DNA from: Bog-473 sp963736525 | Lineage (GTDB): Bacteria > Actinomycetota > Acidimicrobiia > Acidimicrobiales > RAAP-2 | Reading direction: 5' to 3' | Assembly: GCA_963736525.1 (NCBI GenBank) | Contig: CAVTPF010000004.1 | Span: forward strand, 1-64,000 | Length of the DNA stretch: 64,000 bases | Part shown: in pieces, positions 15,369 to 25,983 of the stretch | Numbering within the stretch: the stretch's first letter is position 1 | Layout: each line of letters opens with the position of its first letter | Notes under the pieces: model-generated | What the model was told of the DNA's origin: nothing | Seen by the model: only the letters and a program-made list of their open reading frames with translations | The model's database searches: none | Position numbers and translations under genes: made by a program

Positions 15369-15605
15369 TCTCACCCTTTGTTTTTCGCTCAGGCCCCGGC
15401 TTTGTTACGGAGTCATGTCGAAACATCATGCGCCAGAACCCTGAATCCAACCTGAGTTATGGCTGTTATTCGGATGAGACCAGGGATTTCCTGGGGCCTT
15501 TGGCCCAAAGAATCGGAAAACATGCACTCCGAGATGGTTCCGAGGCGCCCCTTCGTGCCAACCGGGCGTCCCGGTGGCGCCCGGGCCACACCTCAGGACG
15601 TCCGA

Positions 15606-17516
15606 TCAGGGCGTCTCGCCCCACAACGCACGGCGGAGGCCCGAAGCCCGGGTGATCGGCCGTGCAATGGCCGCCCGAACCGATTCCTCCGGACCGATCA
15701 CGATCAGCCGTTCCTCGGCCCGGGTGACGGCCGTGTAGATCAGCTCACGCGTCAAGACCCTCGATTCGACGCCCGGCAAGAGGAACGCAACCGTGTGGAA
15801 CTGGGAGCCCTGGCTCTTGTGCACGGTCATCGCATAGACGGTGTCGACGGCGGCCAGCCGGGCTGGGCTGACCCGGGCGATGTCGTCCCCTCGCTCGAAT
15901 GCCGCCACCCGCCGATCGCCGTCGGCGACGACCACTCCGATGTCGCCGTTGTACAGCTTCAGCCCGTAGTCGTTCTCCGTCACGATGAGCGGGCGACCGA
16001 TGTACCAGTCGTCTCCGCCGGCGAACCCCTGGACCTGGTCGGCGAACAACCAGTTCTCGACCTGGTGCATCCAGGCGGCCACACCGTCCGGCCCGCGGCG
16101 GTGGGCGCAGAGCAGCCGGAACCGCCCGAGCGCCGCGATGGCGGCTCTGGCCTCTCCTGCGGCTGCTGCTTCTCGGACCGCCCGCCCGCACTCGACGGCG
16201 AGCGAGCGCACCTCGCCCAGCCCTTCGGACGACGTCGCGTGCGACGGCGCGTCCGTGCCGATCCACTGCACGGCGGTATCGCGCGCCTGGAGCACCGCGA
16301 TGGCCTCGTCGACGCGACCGTACCGAATTGCCGTGGCCAGCTCGGCGATCGCGCCACGGAAGCGGTGCACCTTGCTCAGGACCACGATGCCGTCCCCGAT
16401 CGCCGAGGGAACGCCGTGTCCCGCCGGAACCTCGTCACCCGTCACCGTCGCCAGGCGTTCCCGAGCCGGCTCCCCGACGCAGACCTGGCGCGACTGGGGC
16501 GGGACGATGTCACCGAGTACTGCGCCCGCCTCGATGGAGGCCAGCTGCTCGGGATCACCGACCAGGACCAGACGTGCATCGGAGCGAACCGCCTCGACCA
16601 GCCGCGCCATCATGGAGAGCGACACCATTGACGTCTCGTCCACCACGACCACGTCGTGAGGCAGCCGGTTGAGCCCGTCGTGGCGAAACCGCGTCCGGTT
16701 GCCGGGATTGGACCCCAGCAAGCGGTGGAGCGTGGTGCCCTCCAGGGCGCAGAGACGGTCACGGATCTTGGGGTCGAGCGGCAGAACACCCGCTTCGAAC
16801 CGGACGGCCTCTTCGAGGCGTGCCGCCGCCTTGCCGGTGGGCGCAGCCAACGCGATGAGGGGTGGCCGCTGCCCGGTGGCGGTGGCCTGCGCGTCCAACA
16901 GTGCCAGAGCCCGGGCGACGGTGGTGGTCTTGCCGGTTCCCGGACCGCCGGCGATGACCGACACCCGCCGCAGTACGACGCTGGCGGCGGCGAGGCGCTG
17001 AAGGTCCGGATGCTCCGGTGCGGTGAAGAGTTGGGCGAGTCCCGATGCCAAGACTGCGTCGTCGACGCCGGCGGCCGGCGCCGAGGCCCGCTCCAAGAGG
17101 TCGGACGCCACCCGCCGCTCATCGTTCCACAGACGATCCAAATAGAGCATCGTGTCGGAGAGGTGGAGCGGGAGGTCCTCTCCGACGTAGGGGCTCCGGG
17201 ACACGGCCTCGAGCCAGAGCTGGGGGTCGGGCCAGGCCAGCGCGCTGATGTCAGCGGGCGTGTCGGTGTCCGCGCTGGCGGTGTCCCTGACGGTCGCGAG
17301 GTCGACACACACGTGGCCCAGACGCGGGGCCCGAGCCGCGAACGCTGCGCCCAGACAGGCCAGCTCGTCCGTCGAATCGCCGAGACGCGCCAGGCGCACG
17401 GCGACATGCACGTCCGACGTGGACAGGATGCCGGCGCGGTTGAACTCCCGCAGCAGCCCGGAGACGCGGAGCGCGACCGAACTGTCGAAGGGGTCGAGTA
17501 CCTCGAGCGTCGTCAC
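15606..17516 (-). CDS. recD: Exodeoxyribonuclease V alpha subunit (RecD helicase)
   Basis: RecD is the 5'-3' helicase of the RecBCD end-processing complex. The 636-residue protein has an N-terminal interaction domain and Walker A VIAGGPGTGKTTTVARAL around residue 150. The DExx-box region VVVDETSMVSLSMMARLV comes next, then VLVGDPEQLASIEAGAVLGD (motif III), and the C-terminal motif VYAMTVHKSQGSQF with YTAVTRAEERLIVIG. The gene overlaps the end of recB by 4 nt (ATGA) and is last in recC-recB-recD. Confidence 0.94.
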   Translation of the reverse strand: MTTLEVLDPFDSSVALRVSGLLREFNRAGILSTSDVHVAVRLARLGDSTDELACLGAAFAARAPRLGHVCVDLATVRDTASADTDTPADISALAWPDPQLWLEAVSRSPYVGEDLPLHLSDTMLYLDRLWNDERRVASDLLERASAPAAGVDDAVLASGLAQLFTAPEHPDLQRLAAASVVLRRVSVIAGGPGTGKTTTVARALALLDAQATATGQRPPLIALAAPTGKAAARLEEAVRFEAGVLPLDPKIRDRLCALEGTTLHRLLGSNPGNRTRFRHDGLNRLPHDVVVVDETSMVSLSMMARLVEAVRSDARLVLVGDPEQLASIEAGAVLGDIVPPQSRQVCVGEPARERLATVTGDEVPAGHGVPSAIGDGIVVLSKVHRFRGAIAELATAIRYGRVDEAIAVLQARDTAVQWIGTDAPSHATSSEGLGEVRSLAVECGRAVREAAAAGEARAAIAALGRFRLLCAHRRGPDGVAAWMHQVENWLFADQVQGFAGGDDWYIGRPLIVTENDYGLKLYNGDIGVVVADGDRRVAAFERGDDIARVSPARLAAVDTVYAMTVHKSQGSQFHTVAFLLPGVESRVLTRELIYTAVTRAEERLIVIGPEESVRAAIARPITRASGLRRALWGETP

Positions 17517-20500
17517 GTGGCCATCCCGGAGTCAAAGAGCTCGCTCAACGACTCCACCAGATGGACGGGCGGTCGCCAGGACCACACACCACAGGGTTGG
17601 CCCGCCACCTGGGCCGGCGATGTAGCGCTCATGCCCCGTACGAACAAGTAGACGACTCCCCCCAGGTGGTGACCTGGGTCGTAGCTCGGAAGGCGCCACC
17701 GCAGATAGCGGTGGAGCGCCACGGAGTACAGCAACGCCTGCAGGGGGTAATGGGCCGCCGCCATCTCGTCCTCCACGGCGTCCGGCCGGTAGTGCCAGGC
17801 CGTGAGGGTCTCGTCGGGGGCGCCCAACCGGTTCGTCTTGTAGTCGGCCAAGACGAATCTGCCGTCGGGGAGCCGGAACACCACGTCCAGGCTGCCGGTC
17901 AGATAGCCGCGCAGAATGCCCGAGAGCGCCGGGTCCCGCAGCCGCGGGGCGTAGCGGGCCACGGGATCGTCCGGGCGCAGGTGCTCCTCCAGCAGATCGG
18001 CGACCTTCATGACGTGCAGGGTCGCGGTGGGGACTTCGCCCCCGACCAACGGGATTTCGAAGCCCAACTCATCGAGTCGGTTGCGACGCGGGACGTCACG
18101 CAGCCGGATGTCGCCGACCAGGGGACCGAGAGGACACTCGATGGCGGCGCACAGGCCCGTCACGACGGCATCGACACTCCCGAGGTCGACATTGCGCCAC
18201 GCGACCTCGCGCTGCAACGCCGCCCCGACCTCGGCCGCCAGGTCGGGTGCATCGAACTCCGTCCGCTCCAGCACGCTGTGCACGACGGTTCCCACCAGAG
18301 TGCCCCCCGGCATGGAAGCAAGGCCCAACGCGACGGACCGTAGCCCTTCCTCGTCCGGCCCGACCTCCGCCGGCAGGCGGCCGGTGACGGTGGCCACCTC
18401 CTCGTCCGATGTGAGTTCCAGCTCCGGTTCGCTCCCGATGGTGAGTTGTTCGTGGAGCGAGCTGGTGATGCCGGAGTACGAGACGCGGCGCCAGGCGAGA
18501 TCGAGCCTGCGATCGAAGACCGCTGCCTCCAGCAGAGGAGGCGGGCTTTCGTCCCCTTGCCAGTGAAGGTCGGGCGGGGGGGCGACCCGCTCGACCGACA
18601 GCCGCGGGCCCAATGCGGCGAACGCACTCTCGACCGCCTGGTCGGTGGGTGCCCCGGAGCCGTGGGAGCGCACCACGCCGTCCGCATCGCGGTCGAAGAG
18701 AAGACGGGACAACGGCGAGTGCTGGCAGTCGCTGGCGCCGACCCACCACAGAACGGCCTGGTGCTGCGCACGGGTGAGGGCGACGTAGAGCAGCCGCAGG
18801 TCCTCGCCCCGCTCCTCGACGAGCTGGTTCTGCTGATGGACGGCGAAGCCGTTGCCATCACCGGCGACGTCGATCGTGCGTGTGTTGCCGGATTCCCTGT
18901 CGTGGAACACCGGCACCTTGATGGTAGGGGTGTAACTGCCCCACATGTAGGGGCAGAGCACGATCGGGAACTCCAGCCCCTTGCTCCGATGGATCGTGAT
19001 CACCTGGACTGCCTCGGCATCCGATTCGAGTCGTCGCGCCCTCTCCTCGTTCTCGGTGTCGCTCTGCGCTTCGTTGATCCGTCGACCGAGCCAGCTGGCC
19101 ATGGCGGTCGGACCCAACCCCTCGGACACACCGGCCTCGTGGAGAAGTTGGGCGACATGCCGCAAGTCCGTCATGAAGCGTTCACCCGAGGGGCCGGCGA
19201 GCACGCGCGTCGGGACCTGGTGAGTGCTGTTGACCTTCTCGTAGAGGGATGCGACACCCCGGTCGCGCAGGAGAGCGCTCCATTGGTGGAGCGACCAGTG
19301 GAGGTCCTCCCACGTGTCCTCGTCTGCTGTCGCCACCTCCTCGGCCGTCCAGCCGACGAAGCAGGTCAGGGCGGCCAACGACGCCCGGTCCCGCGCCGTG
19401 GGTCGCTCGAGCGCCTCGAGGAGCCGCAGCCAGTCCCTCGCGGGCTCGGTCCCGAACACCGAACCAGAGCCGCCGATCACCGCGGGCACGCCGGCCCTGG
19501 TCAGTGCGTTCCGCACCGTCTGGGCGTGACCGTTGGTGCGCACGAGCACGGCGACGTGACCCGGGTGCAGCGGCGTGCGCTCCTCGGTCCCGTCCCGCCG
19601 GCGCGTGATCACCTCGGGCCGCGCCGTGAGGAGGGAGACCACCTCAGCGGCGAGATCCCGCGCCACGAAGTCGCGCGCCGCCGCCGCCTGTGGTTGCCCC
19701 TTCTTGGCCGTGACGGGCACCAGGCCGTCGTCGGCGTGGACGATACGCACGCGTAGCGGCGAGACGACCGGGGCTCCGACGAGACGGGGGGCGCGGTTGG
19801 CCTCCGCGGCGCGGATCCTGCGGTACGTGATACCCGCCTCGCCCAGCTGCGCGTTGGCGAACAGCGAGTCATACGCGGCCAGCAGCCCCTCGTCGCTGCG
19901 CCAGTTCACGTCCAAGGTCCACTCCGAGTGCACGGCATCGCGCGCGTCGAGGTACGCGTGCACATCGGCGCCCCTGAAGGCGTAGATCGCCTGTTTGGGG
20001 TCGCCGATGAGTACCAGCGTCGCCGCCGGATGACCGAAGGCCTTGTGCATGATCTCCCACTGCACGGGATCTGTGTCCTGGAATTCGTCGACCAGCACAA
20101 CGTCGTAGCGCTCTCGCAGCCGGGAGCAGGCGCCGGGTCCGCGCCGTGGATCGGACAGCGTGTCGCGCAGGCGGATCAGCACGTCGTCATACGTCAGGAT
20201 CTTGAGCACACGTTTGCGACGGTCCATCTCTTCTCGCACAGCCTTGGCAAAGCGGCGGCGGATGGACTGCAGGTCTTCCGCCGACGACAGTTCGGGCACC
20301 ACTCGTGCGTCGGGCTGGCTAAGGACTCGTCTGGCGATCTCGAGCGCCGCATCGCGAGAGAACTCATGTTCGTTCGGCCTGTGGGCGAAGCGCCGCAGAT
20401 AGAGGTCGTCGACCACCTCTTCGATGAGGTCGCTCACGTCCTCGACCAGGGTCACCTCCCGGTCGACGTCGCCGGCCGTCCCCAAGCCGTAGAGGACCTG

Positions 20501-20926
20501 CAGACAAAAGCCGTGGGTCGTCTCGATGGTCGCCGAGTCGAAGTCCGCGATCGCCTTCCCCAGGCGGTCCCGCCGCGCCGCAACCTCTCCAGCCGGGGCG
20601 TCGGCGAGGAGCCGCACGATCTCGTCGCCGGCCGGGCGTTCGCCCCCTTCGAGGACGGCGACGAGTCCATCGAAGGCGCTGACGAGTCGCTCACGGACAC
20701 GTTCTCGCAGCTCGCCCGTGGCCATGCGGGTGAACGTGATGACGAGCAAGCGGTCGATCGGCATGCCCTCTGCGACGTAGCGCGTCGTGAGCGCCGCGAT
20801 GGTGAAGGTCTTGCCCGTGCCGGCGCTCGCCTGGAGGAGCGTCATGCCCCGCGGCAGCTCGCCACAGACGTCGAACGCTTGCGGGGCCGGACCCGAGGTG
20901 GAAACCACCGACGTAGCGGTCGTCAC
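17513..20926 (-). CDS. recB: Exodeoxyribonuclease V beta subunit (RecB helicase-nuclease)
   Basis: RecB is the 3'-5' helicase and only nuclease of RecBCD. The start is GTG 20926, which overlaps the recC stop as GTGA; the open frame continues further upstream but that part overlaps recC. The 1137-residue protein has Walker A LLQASAGTGKTFTIAALTTRY near the N-terminus, LVDEFQDTDPVQW, VLIGDPKQAIYAFRGADV, the superfamily I motif VQVITIHRSKGLEFPIVLCP, and LYVALTRAQHQAVLWW. The C-terminal nuclease domain keeps the RFVLADYKTNRLG motif (catalytic D and K). All motifs appear intact. Confidence 0.95.
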   Translation of the reverse strand: MTTATSVVSTSGPAPQAFDVCGELPRGMTLLQASAGTGKTFTIAALTTRYVAEGMPIDRLLVITFTRMATGELRERVRERLVSAFDGLVAVLEGGERPAGDEIVRLLADAPAGEVAARRDRLGKAIADFDSATIETTHGFCLQVLYGLGTAGDVDREVTLVEDVSDLIEEVVDDLYLRRFAHRPNEHEFSRDAALEIARRVLSQPDARVVPELSSAEDLQSIRRRFAKAVREEMDRRKRVLKILTYDDVLIRLRDTLSDPRRGPGACSRLRERYDVVLVDEFQDTDPVQWEIMHKAFGHPAATLVLIGDPKQAIYAFRGADVHAYLDARDAVHSEWTLDVNWRSDEGLLAAYDSLFANAQLGEAGITYRRIRAAEANRAPRLVGAPVVSPLRVRIVHADDGLVPVTAKKGQPQAAAARDFVARDLAAEVVSLLTARPEVITRRRDGTEERTPLHPGHVAVLVRTNGHAQTVRNALTRAGVPAVIGGSGSVFGTEPARDWLRLLEALERPTARDRASLAALTCFVGWTAEEVATADEDTWEDLHWSLHQWSALLRDRGVASLYEKVNSTHQVPTRVLAGPSGERFMTDLRHVAQLLHEAGVSEGLGPTAMASWLGRRINEAQSDTENEERARRLESDAEAVQVITIHRSKGLEFPIVLCPYMWGSYTPTIKVPVFHDRESGNTRTIDVAGDGNGFAVHQQNQLVEERGEDLRLLYVALTRAQHQAVLWWVGASDCQHSPLSRLLFDRDADGVVRSHGSGAPTDQAVESAFAALGPRLSVERVAPPPDLHWQGDESPPPLLEAAVFDRRLDLAWRRVSYSGITSSLHEQLTIGSEPELELTSDEEVATVTGRLPAEVGPDEEGLRSVALGLASMPGGTLVGTVVHSVLERTEFDAPDLAAEVGAALQREVAWRNVDLGSVDAVVTGLCAAIECPLGPLVGDIRLRDVPRRNRLDELGFEIPLVGGEVPTATLHVMKVADLLEEHLRPDDPVARYAPRLRDPALSGILRGYLTGSLDVVFRLPDGRFVLADYKTNRLGAPDETLTAWHYRPDAVEDEMAAAHYPLQALLYSVALHRYLRWRLPSYDPGHHLGGVVYLFVRGMSATSPAQVAGQPCGVWSWRPPVHLVESLSELFDSGMAT

Positions 20927-23900
20927 TGGTCGGCGATCTCCTCGTACTGAAGCAACCCGTCCCAGAGGCGTCGGGCGTACAGGGCGAATCGGGAAGCCTC
21001 CGACGCGACCCACCCGTCCCCGACCTCGTCGGCACGGGCCGGCCCGGCGCGCTCCACCATGCCGTCGAACGGGAGCTCGCCGCCGAGCACCAACACATGC
21101 TCGGCCTCCTTGTCCTCGTTGTGCCCGTTGTGGCCGGAATCCCACAACCCCGCGGCGGCACGGTGCGGATCGTTTCCGGCCGTGACCGCGCCTGACCATG
21201 CGGCGGAGGTCTTGCAGTAGAGCGGGAGCGGCTCACGCATGCCTCGTTGGAACAGATCGACCAGTGTGCGCAGATGGCCCTCGGCAGCCGCCCGCCGGCT
21301 GTCCGAGTCGGGGCCGAGCGGCCCGACCGTCGCCCTGGAGATCGTGTGTCCCCTGCGGGTGGAACGACCGATGGTGACCGACACAAAAGGCCGGTCGGGC
21401 CAGGTCGCGCTGAGGGCAAGGAGGCGCAACCAGGCGATGAGGCGAGCGGCCGGCCCCAGCTTCGAGTACGTCACCGAGTGGATGATGTTGCCGCGCACCC
21501 CGGCGACGGTCCCCACCACGCTCGGCAGTCCGGACAGATCGACACGGACGTCGAGCGATGCCGGTGCCTCCACCCCCTGACCCGCCAACACGAGGGCATC
21601 GAGAGGCCCGGTGATCTCCCGGAACACCTGGTCGGCCAACTGTCCCGGTGGCAACTCCCCACGAGCGATCTCGGCCGCCCGGCACGCCTCCGGGCTGGCC
21701 CCCGCCAGTCGTGCCATCAGGAGACGGTCAGCGATCTTCCACTGACCGAGTGCACTGACGGTGATGGGGATCGCGTCTTCGAAGTCACGTGTCCTGTCGC
21801 GCAGCGAGACGTTCAGCCGGTCGCGGAGGAAGGCGCGTACGGGATGACGCAGGAACCTCTCCAACTGGTCGATCCCGATCTCAGCCGGCTCGTACGCGCC
21901 GAGGGGCCGGTCTAGAAACACGGGGGTCTCGCGGCGGGGATCGAGTGCACTCCGGGCCCCGGCCAGGTGCAGCGCGTCAAAGCTCCACGGGGTGGCCGGC
22001 ATTCGGGCATCGCGTTCGTAGTTCCGGGAGTCGAAGGGTTGGAGAGGATGTGAGAACAGGATCGAATCGCGGGCGCGACCGTGCGACGACCGCATGGTGT
22101 GGTCCACCACATCGAGCAGCTCGCCAACCGGCACTGCGGGAGGGCGAGGGAGATTGGACCGTTCGTCACGCCCGGCGTACGTCACGACCAGGTGATCGCG
22201 TGCGGCCAGCAGCGCGTCAAGGAGAAGCTGTCGGTCCTCGCTTCGGACATCGCGATCGCCGACCCTCGGGTGCCGTGCCGTCAGGTCGTCGCCGTCCCTC
22301 TCGATGTGGCGGGGGAAGCTGCCGTCGTCCAATCCCAGCAGACACACGACACGATGAGGGATGGAGCGCATCGGCACAAGGGTGCAGACCGTCAGATGAC
22401 CCGTGCAGAAGTTGGCGCGGGTGGGCCTGCCCTTCAAGCGGTCCGCCAGAATGGATCGCACGTCGTCACAGCTCAGGGCGACCGGGCTGACGCCGTCACC
22501 CGCGGTGGCCTCCGTCACCAGCTCGTCGAGCAGAGTCTTCATCTGCGCCCGCTGCCAGGCGTCTCGTTCTGTCGTCATCGTCAAGGAGCCGGAGATTTCG
22601 GCCAGGGTGGCCGCCCAGGCGTCAACCGGGCGCGATCCGGCCAACTCGTCGAACGCTCGGTGGAGCCGGTCGAGAAACTCCGCCATGCGGCCGGCCAGCT
22701 CGATGTCGGCGATGTCGACTTCATCGAGCGGCAACGTGCCGCGGAACAGCCGCTGGCGCTCGTCGGCCATGGTCACGCCGACAAGGATGCGATCGAGACC
22801 GAACTGCCACGTGTTGCTCCCGATGTCCTCGAGTTTGAAGGAGCTCCGGTGGGCGGCGTCGAACCCCCACCGCACACACGCCTTGTCCACCCATTCCTCG
22901 AGGCGGAACAGGTCTTCGTCTCCGAAATGAAACCGGCGCCGGACCGGCTCTCTTCCCGCGAGGTCGAGGACCTGTGTCGCCGTGATCCTCGCCGTCGCGA
23001 GCTCGAGGACTTCGGCCAGGACCGCCATGATCGGATTGGTCTGGCGAAGCGAGCGGTCCGCCAGGCGGATCTCCAGTGCGCCTGCGGAGTCCTCCGGCCC
23101 GTCATGTCCACCGAACGTGGCCTGGATCAGGGGCGCGAACGTCTCGATGTCGGGGCACATCACGATGATGTCGCGCGGCTGCAGGGTCGGATCGTCCTCG
23201 AGCAGGTGCAAGATGGCGTCGCGCAGCACCTCGACCTGGCGTCCACGCCCGTGACAGGAGTGGATGCGAATGCTGTCGTCGTCTGCACCGAGAAGCGGTC
23301 GGGCCTCGTCCTCCTCGTCGTTCCCGGGCCCGGGTGGTGCCCGGTCGGCCCACACATCACTCTGGATGCGCTGCAGCAGTGTGAGGGGGGCGGTTGTCGG
23401 TGCGGAGGCCGCCGGCGCGCCGTGCGGGACGGCTCCGCCCAGGACCAGCTGCATCTCTCTGGCGTCGCGCCCCCATGACGCCAAGATTGGGTGGCGGGCC
23501 GCTCCCGCCGTCGGGTCCTCGCTGCGCAGCAACGAGCGCGACGACGGCCCGACCTCGCCCTCGAGCCGCTCCCAGAGCGCGGGCGAGGGGTGCAAGAGGA
23601 AGAGATGCACGTCCCGCCCTGCCGAGATGGCCTCCAAGACGTCGAGATAGCTGCCGGGGAGCCTGGTCAGACCGAAGAGGGACAGCCGTCGCGGGTGGTC
23701 CAGGACCTCCGGCTCGGCCCGCAGTCGCCGGCACGCGTGGACCAACCGTTCGGCGGGGCCGGGCTGTCCGATACGGACTCGCAGGAGGCGCCACAGCTCG
23801 GCCTGCCAGCTGTCCTCGTCCACCTCGGGGGTGCCCGTTGCCCAGCGCTGGAGCATGTCGGGGCGGTGCACGGCGTAGCGGTCGAAGAGGTCCGCCACGT

Positions 23901-24315
23901 GCCGGATGCTCGAGAACCGCCTCGAGCCCTCCACGGTGGCCGAGTTCTCGATGTGCTGCGCCAGCGGGGCGAGCCATGGCTCGTCGAAGTGTGCCTCGAC
24001 CACCTCCATGAGGGGCCACACCGCGCGTTGGGGCAACCAGGGGTCGTCCTCGGGGTCGGTGCCGGCGGCGCGAGCCAATGCACCGCCGACGAGCGTCCCG
24101 GGGAAGGGGAATTCGATGTTGGCGCACACTCCGTCGTGCCTGCCCTCGCGCGCGCCCAGGTGCGTGGAGAGTCGCTGCGTGAGCCACCTCTCGATGCCGC
24201 GCGTCGGCACCGACACCACCTCCGGGGTCATCGGGTCCTCGAGGGGGTCGGCCATCAGCTCGGCCAGCATCGACACCAGGGCGTCGGCCCGCTCGGATCG
24301 GTGCACGTGCAGCAT
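20923..24315 (-). CDS. recC: Exodeoxyribonuclease V gamma subunit (RecC)
   Basis: RecC holds the complex together and scans for Chi. The 1130-residue protein opens with MLHVHRSERADALVSMLAELM and has the usual EVVSVPTRGIERWLTQRLS near residue 35. Later blocks are LSLFGLTRLPGSYLDVLEAIS, IHSCHGRGRQVEVLRDAIL, DIIVMCPDIETFAPLI, and the C-terminal block VCLLGLDDGSFPRH with LVVTYAGRDER. It is first in the recCBD operon. TACTCT lies 6 nt before the ATG with no ribosome binding site, again a leaderless signature. Confidence 0.94.
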   Translation of the reverse strand: MLHVHRSERADALVSMLAELMADPLEDPMTPEVVSVPTRGIERWLTQRLSTHLGAREGRHDGVCANIEFPFPGTLVGGALARAAGTDPEDDPWLPQRAVWPLMEVVEAHFDEPWLAPLAQHIENSATVEGSRRFSSIRHVADLFDRYAVHRPDMLQRWATGTPEVDEDSWQAELWRLLRVRIGQPGPAERLVHACRRLRAEPEVLDHPRRLSLFGLTRLPGSYLDVLEAISAGRDVHLFLLHPSPALWERLEGEVGPSSRSLLRSEDPTAGAARHPILASWGRDAREMQLVLGGAVPHGAPAASAPTTAPLTLLQRIQSDVWADRAPPGPGNDEEDEARPLLGADDDSIRIHSCHGRGRQVEVLRDAILHLLEDDPTLQPRDIIVMCPDIETFAPLIQATFGGHDGPEDSAGALEIRLADRSLRQTNPIMAVLAEVLELATARITATQVLDLAGREPVRRRFHFGDEDLFRLEEWVDKACVRWGFDAAHRSSFKLEDIGSNTWQFGLDRILVGVTMADERQRLFRGTLPLDEVDIADIELAGRMAEFLDRLHRAFDELAGSRPVDAWAATLAEISGSLTMTTERDAWQRAQMKTLLDELVTEATAGDGVSPVALSCDDVRSILADRLKGRPTRANFCTGHLTVCTLVPMRSIPHRVVCLLGLDDGSFPRHIERDGDDLTARHPRVGDRDVRSEDRQLLLDALLAARDHLVVTYAGRDERSNLPRPPAVPVGELLDVVDHTMRSSHGRARDSILFSHPLQPFDSRNYERDARMPATPWSFDALHLAGARSALDPRRETPVFLDRPLGAYEPAEIGIDQLERFLRHPVRAFLRDRLNVSLRDRTRDFEDAIPITVSALGQWKIADRLLMARLAGASPEACRAAEIARGELPPGQLADQVFREITGPLDALVLAGQGVEAPASLDVRVDLSGLPSVVGTVAGVRGNIIHSVTYSKLGPAARLIAWLRLLALSATWPDRPFVSVTIGRSTRRGHTISRATVGPLGPDSDSRRAAAEGHLRTLVDLFQRGMREPLPLYCKTSAAWSGAVTAGNDPHRAAAGLWDSGHNGHNEDKEAEHVLVLGGELPFDGMVERAGPARADEVGDGWVASEASRFALYARRLWDGLLQYEEIADQ

Positions 24316-24379
24316 CCACGCAGAGTACGTCGCGGTTGTTCCCGCTCTTCAGGGTGCGCTCGGGGGGCTGCTCAGGCGT

Positions 24380-25849
24380 TCAATCGCGCCCGTTGGCCCG
24401 GGCCGAGGACGGCCACGCGGGGGTGTCCGTGCTCGCATCCCCCTCGGGTAGGGGGAGGATCGTCGGCTCGCCGATTCCGGCGAGCTCGTCCTCGTCGAGC
24501 AACTCGACCGCCTGGAGGTGGCGCGGCGCGGCTTCGATCGGCGTGAGCTCGGAGATCTCCGCCGACTCCCTCCCGACGACACCGAGACCCGGGAACTTCC
24601 GGGCCGACACCAGGACACGCGACTCGAGGGATCCAACCGCCTTGTTGTACGCGTCCACGCTGGAGGTGAGGCTGCGCTGCAGCGTTTGCATGTGGCCCGT
24701 CATGGTCCGCAACCGCTCGTAGAGCTCCGCCCCGAGCTGTTGGACCTCGCGCGCGTTCTCCGCCAGCGTCTCCTGCTGCCACGACAGCGCAATCGTCCTC
24801 AAGGCGGCAACCAGGGTGTTCGGGGTTGCCAGCACGATGCCCTTCCCCAATGCGTAGTCCTGCAAGGTCGGATCGGCCTCGCACGCCGCGGCCAACAGCG
24901 ACTCGCCCGGGATGAAGGCGACCACGAACTCGGGCGACCGCTCGAACTGCTTCCAGTACTCCTTCTTCGCGAGCTGCTCCACGTGTGTCCGCAGTTGGCG
25001 CGCGTGCTTCTCCAGAAGGGCCTTGCGCGTCTGCTCGTCCTCCGCCTCGGAGAACTGCAAGAACGCATCGAGCGGCACCTTGGAGTCGATGACGACGGCG
25101 CCACCGCCCGGCAAGTGCACGATCATGTCCGGGCGGAGCAGGCCCTCGTCGGTCACGGCCGACTTCTGCTCCTCGAAATCGCAGTGCTCGATCATGCCCG
25201 CGGCTTCGACGGCGCGGCGGAGCGTCATCTCCCCCCAGCGGCCCCGCGTGTGAGGCGACCGCAGCGCAGTCACCAGGTTGCGGGTCTCCTTCTGCAGCTG
25301 CTCATGCCCGACATGGAGGGCCGCCACTCGCTCGCTCAGGCTGGCGTAGGCGCCCTTTCGCTCGACCTCGATCTCCTGGAGCCCGCGCTCGTAGCGGGCC
25401 AAGGTCTCACTGAGTGGGTTCAGGAGCTGCGCGATCGCCTGCTGGCGCTGCGTGAGGTCGCCCTGTGCCGCGGCTCTCGATTCGTTGAGTTTGGCGGCGG
25501 CCAGCGCGAGGAACTGCTCGTTGTTCATGGCCAGCGCCTGCGCCGACAACTCTGCGAACGTCCCCGCCAACCGGGCGCGCTCCTCCTCCGCCCGCGCCGC
25601 GACCTCGTCCTGGGTCCTGCGCAGCAGGTCGAGCTCCGAGACCGCGACGGCCCGGGCGGTCTCGGCGGCCGCCGCGGCGTCCGACGCCGCCTTCAGCTGT
25701 GCGGCCTGCGCGGACAAGGTGGCCTGTGCATCGGACAACCGGGTCTCGGCGACGCGCGCTGCGCCGGTGAGGCGGGCGGCGCGGATCAGGTGCCATGCGA
25801 TGCCGATCGCCAGCCCGACGACGAGGCCGAGGACCACTCCGATGCCCAT
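24380..25849 (-). CDS. rmuC: DNA recombination protein RmuC
   Basis: A 489-residue protein with an N-terminal membrane anchor (residues 1-20, VVLGLVVGLAIGIAWHL), a long Ala/Glu-rich coiled coil (about 30-190), and the conserved RmuC domain of the PD-(D/E)XK nuclease type. The core runs RGRWGEMTLRRAVEAAGM, RPDMIVHLPGG, VVIDSKVPLDAFLQF, and EFVVAFIPGESLLAAA. RmuC limits inversions and has recently been linked to DNA-damage and phage defence. It lies 64 bp upstream of recC on the same strand. TACATT sits 6 nt before the ATG. Confidence 0.93.
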   Translation of the reverse strand: MGIGVVLGLVVGLAIGIAWHLIRAARLTGAARVAETRLSDAQATLSAQAAQLKAASDAAAAAETARAVAVSELDLLRRTQDEVAARAEEERARLAGTFAELSAQALAMNNEQFLALAAAKLNESRAAAQGDLTQRQQAIAQLLNPLSETLARYERGLQEIEVERKGAYASLSERVAALHVGHEQLQKETRNLVTALRSPHTRGRWGEMTLRRAVEAAGMIEHCDFEEQKSAVTDEGLLRPDMIVHLPGGGAVVIDSKVPLDAFLQFSEAEDEQTRKALLEKHARQLRTHVEQLAKKEYWKQFERSPEFVVAFIPGESLLAAACEADPTLQDYALGKGIVLATPNTLVAALRTIALSWQQETLAENAREVQQLGAELYERLRTMTGHMQTLQRSLTSSVDAYNKAVGSLESRVLVSARKFPGLGVVGRESAEISELTPIEAAPRHLQAVELLDEDELAGIGEPTILPLPEGDASTDTPAWPSSARANGRD

Positions 25850-25983
25850 GAGGCCAATGTAACGATGGGGTGTCTCAACTTCGGGGACCGCCTCTCAGCT
25901 GCCCCTCCCCTCCGGCCGCCCCCCCGCCACGGCCCCGAATTTGGGGGTCGTCAGGTCCGGACGGAGCCGGTAGCGTGATCCAG

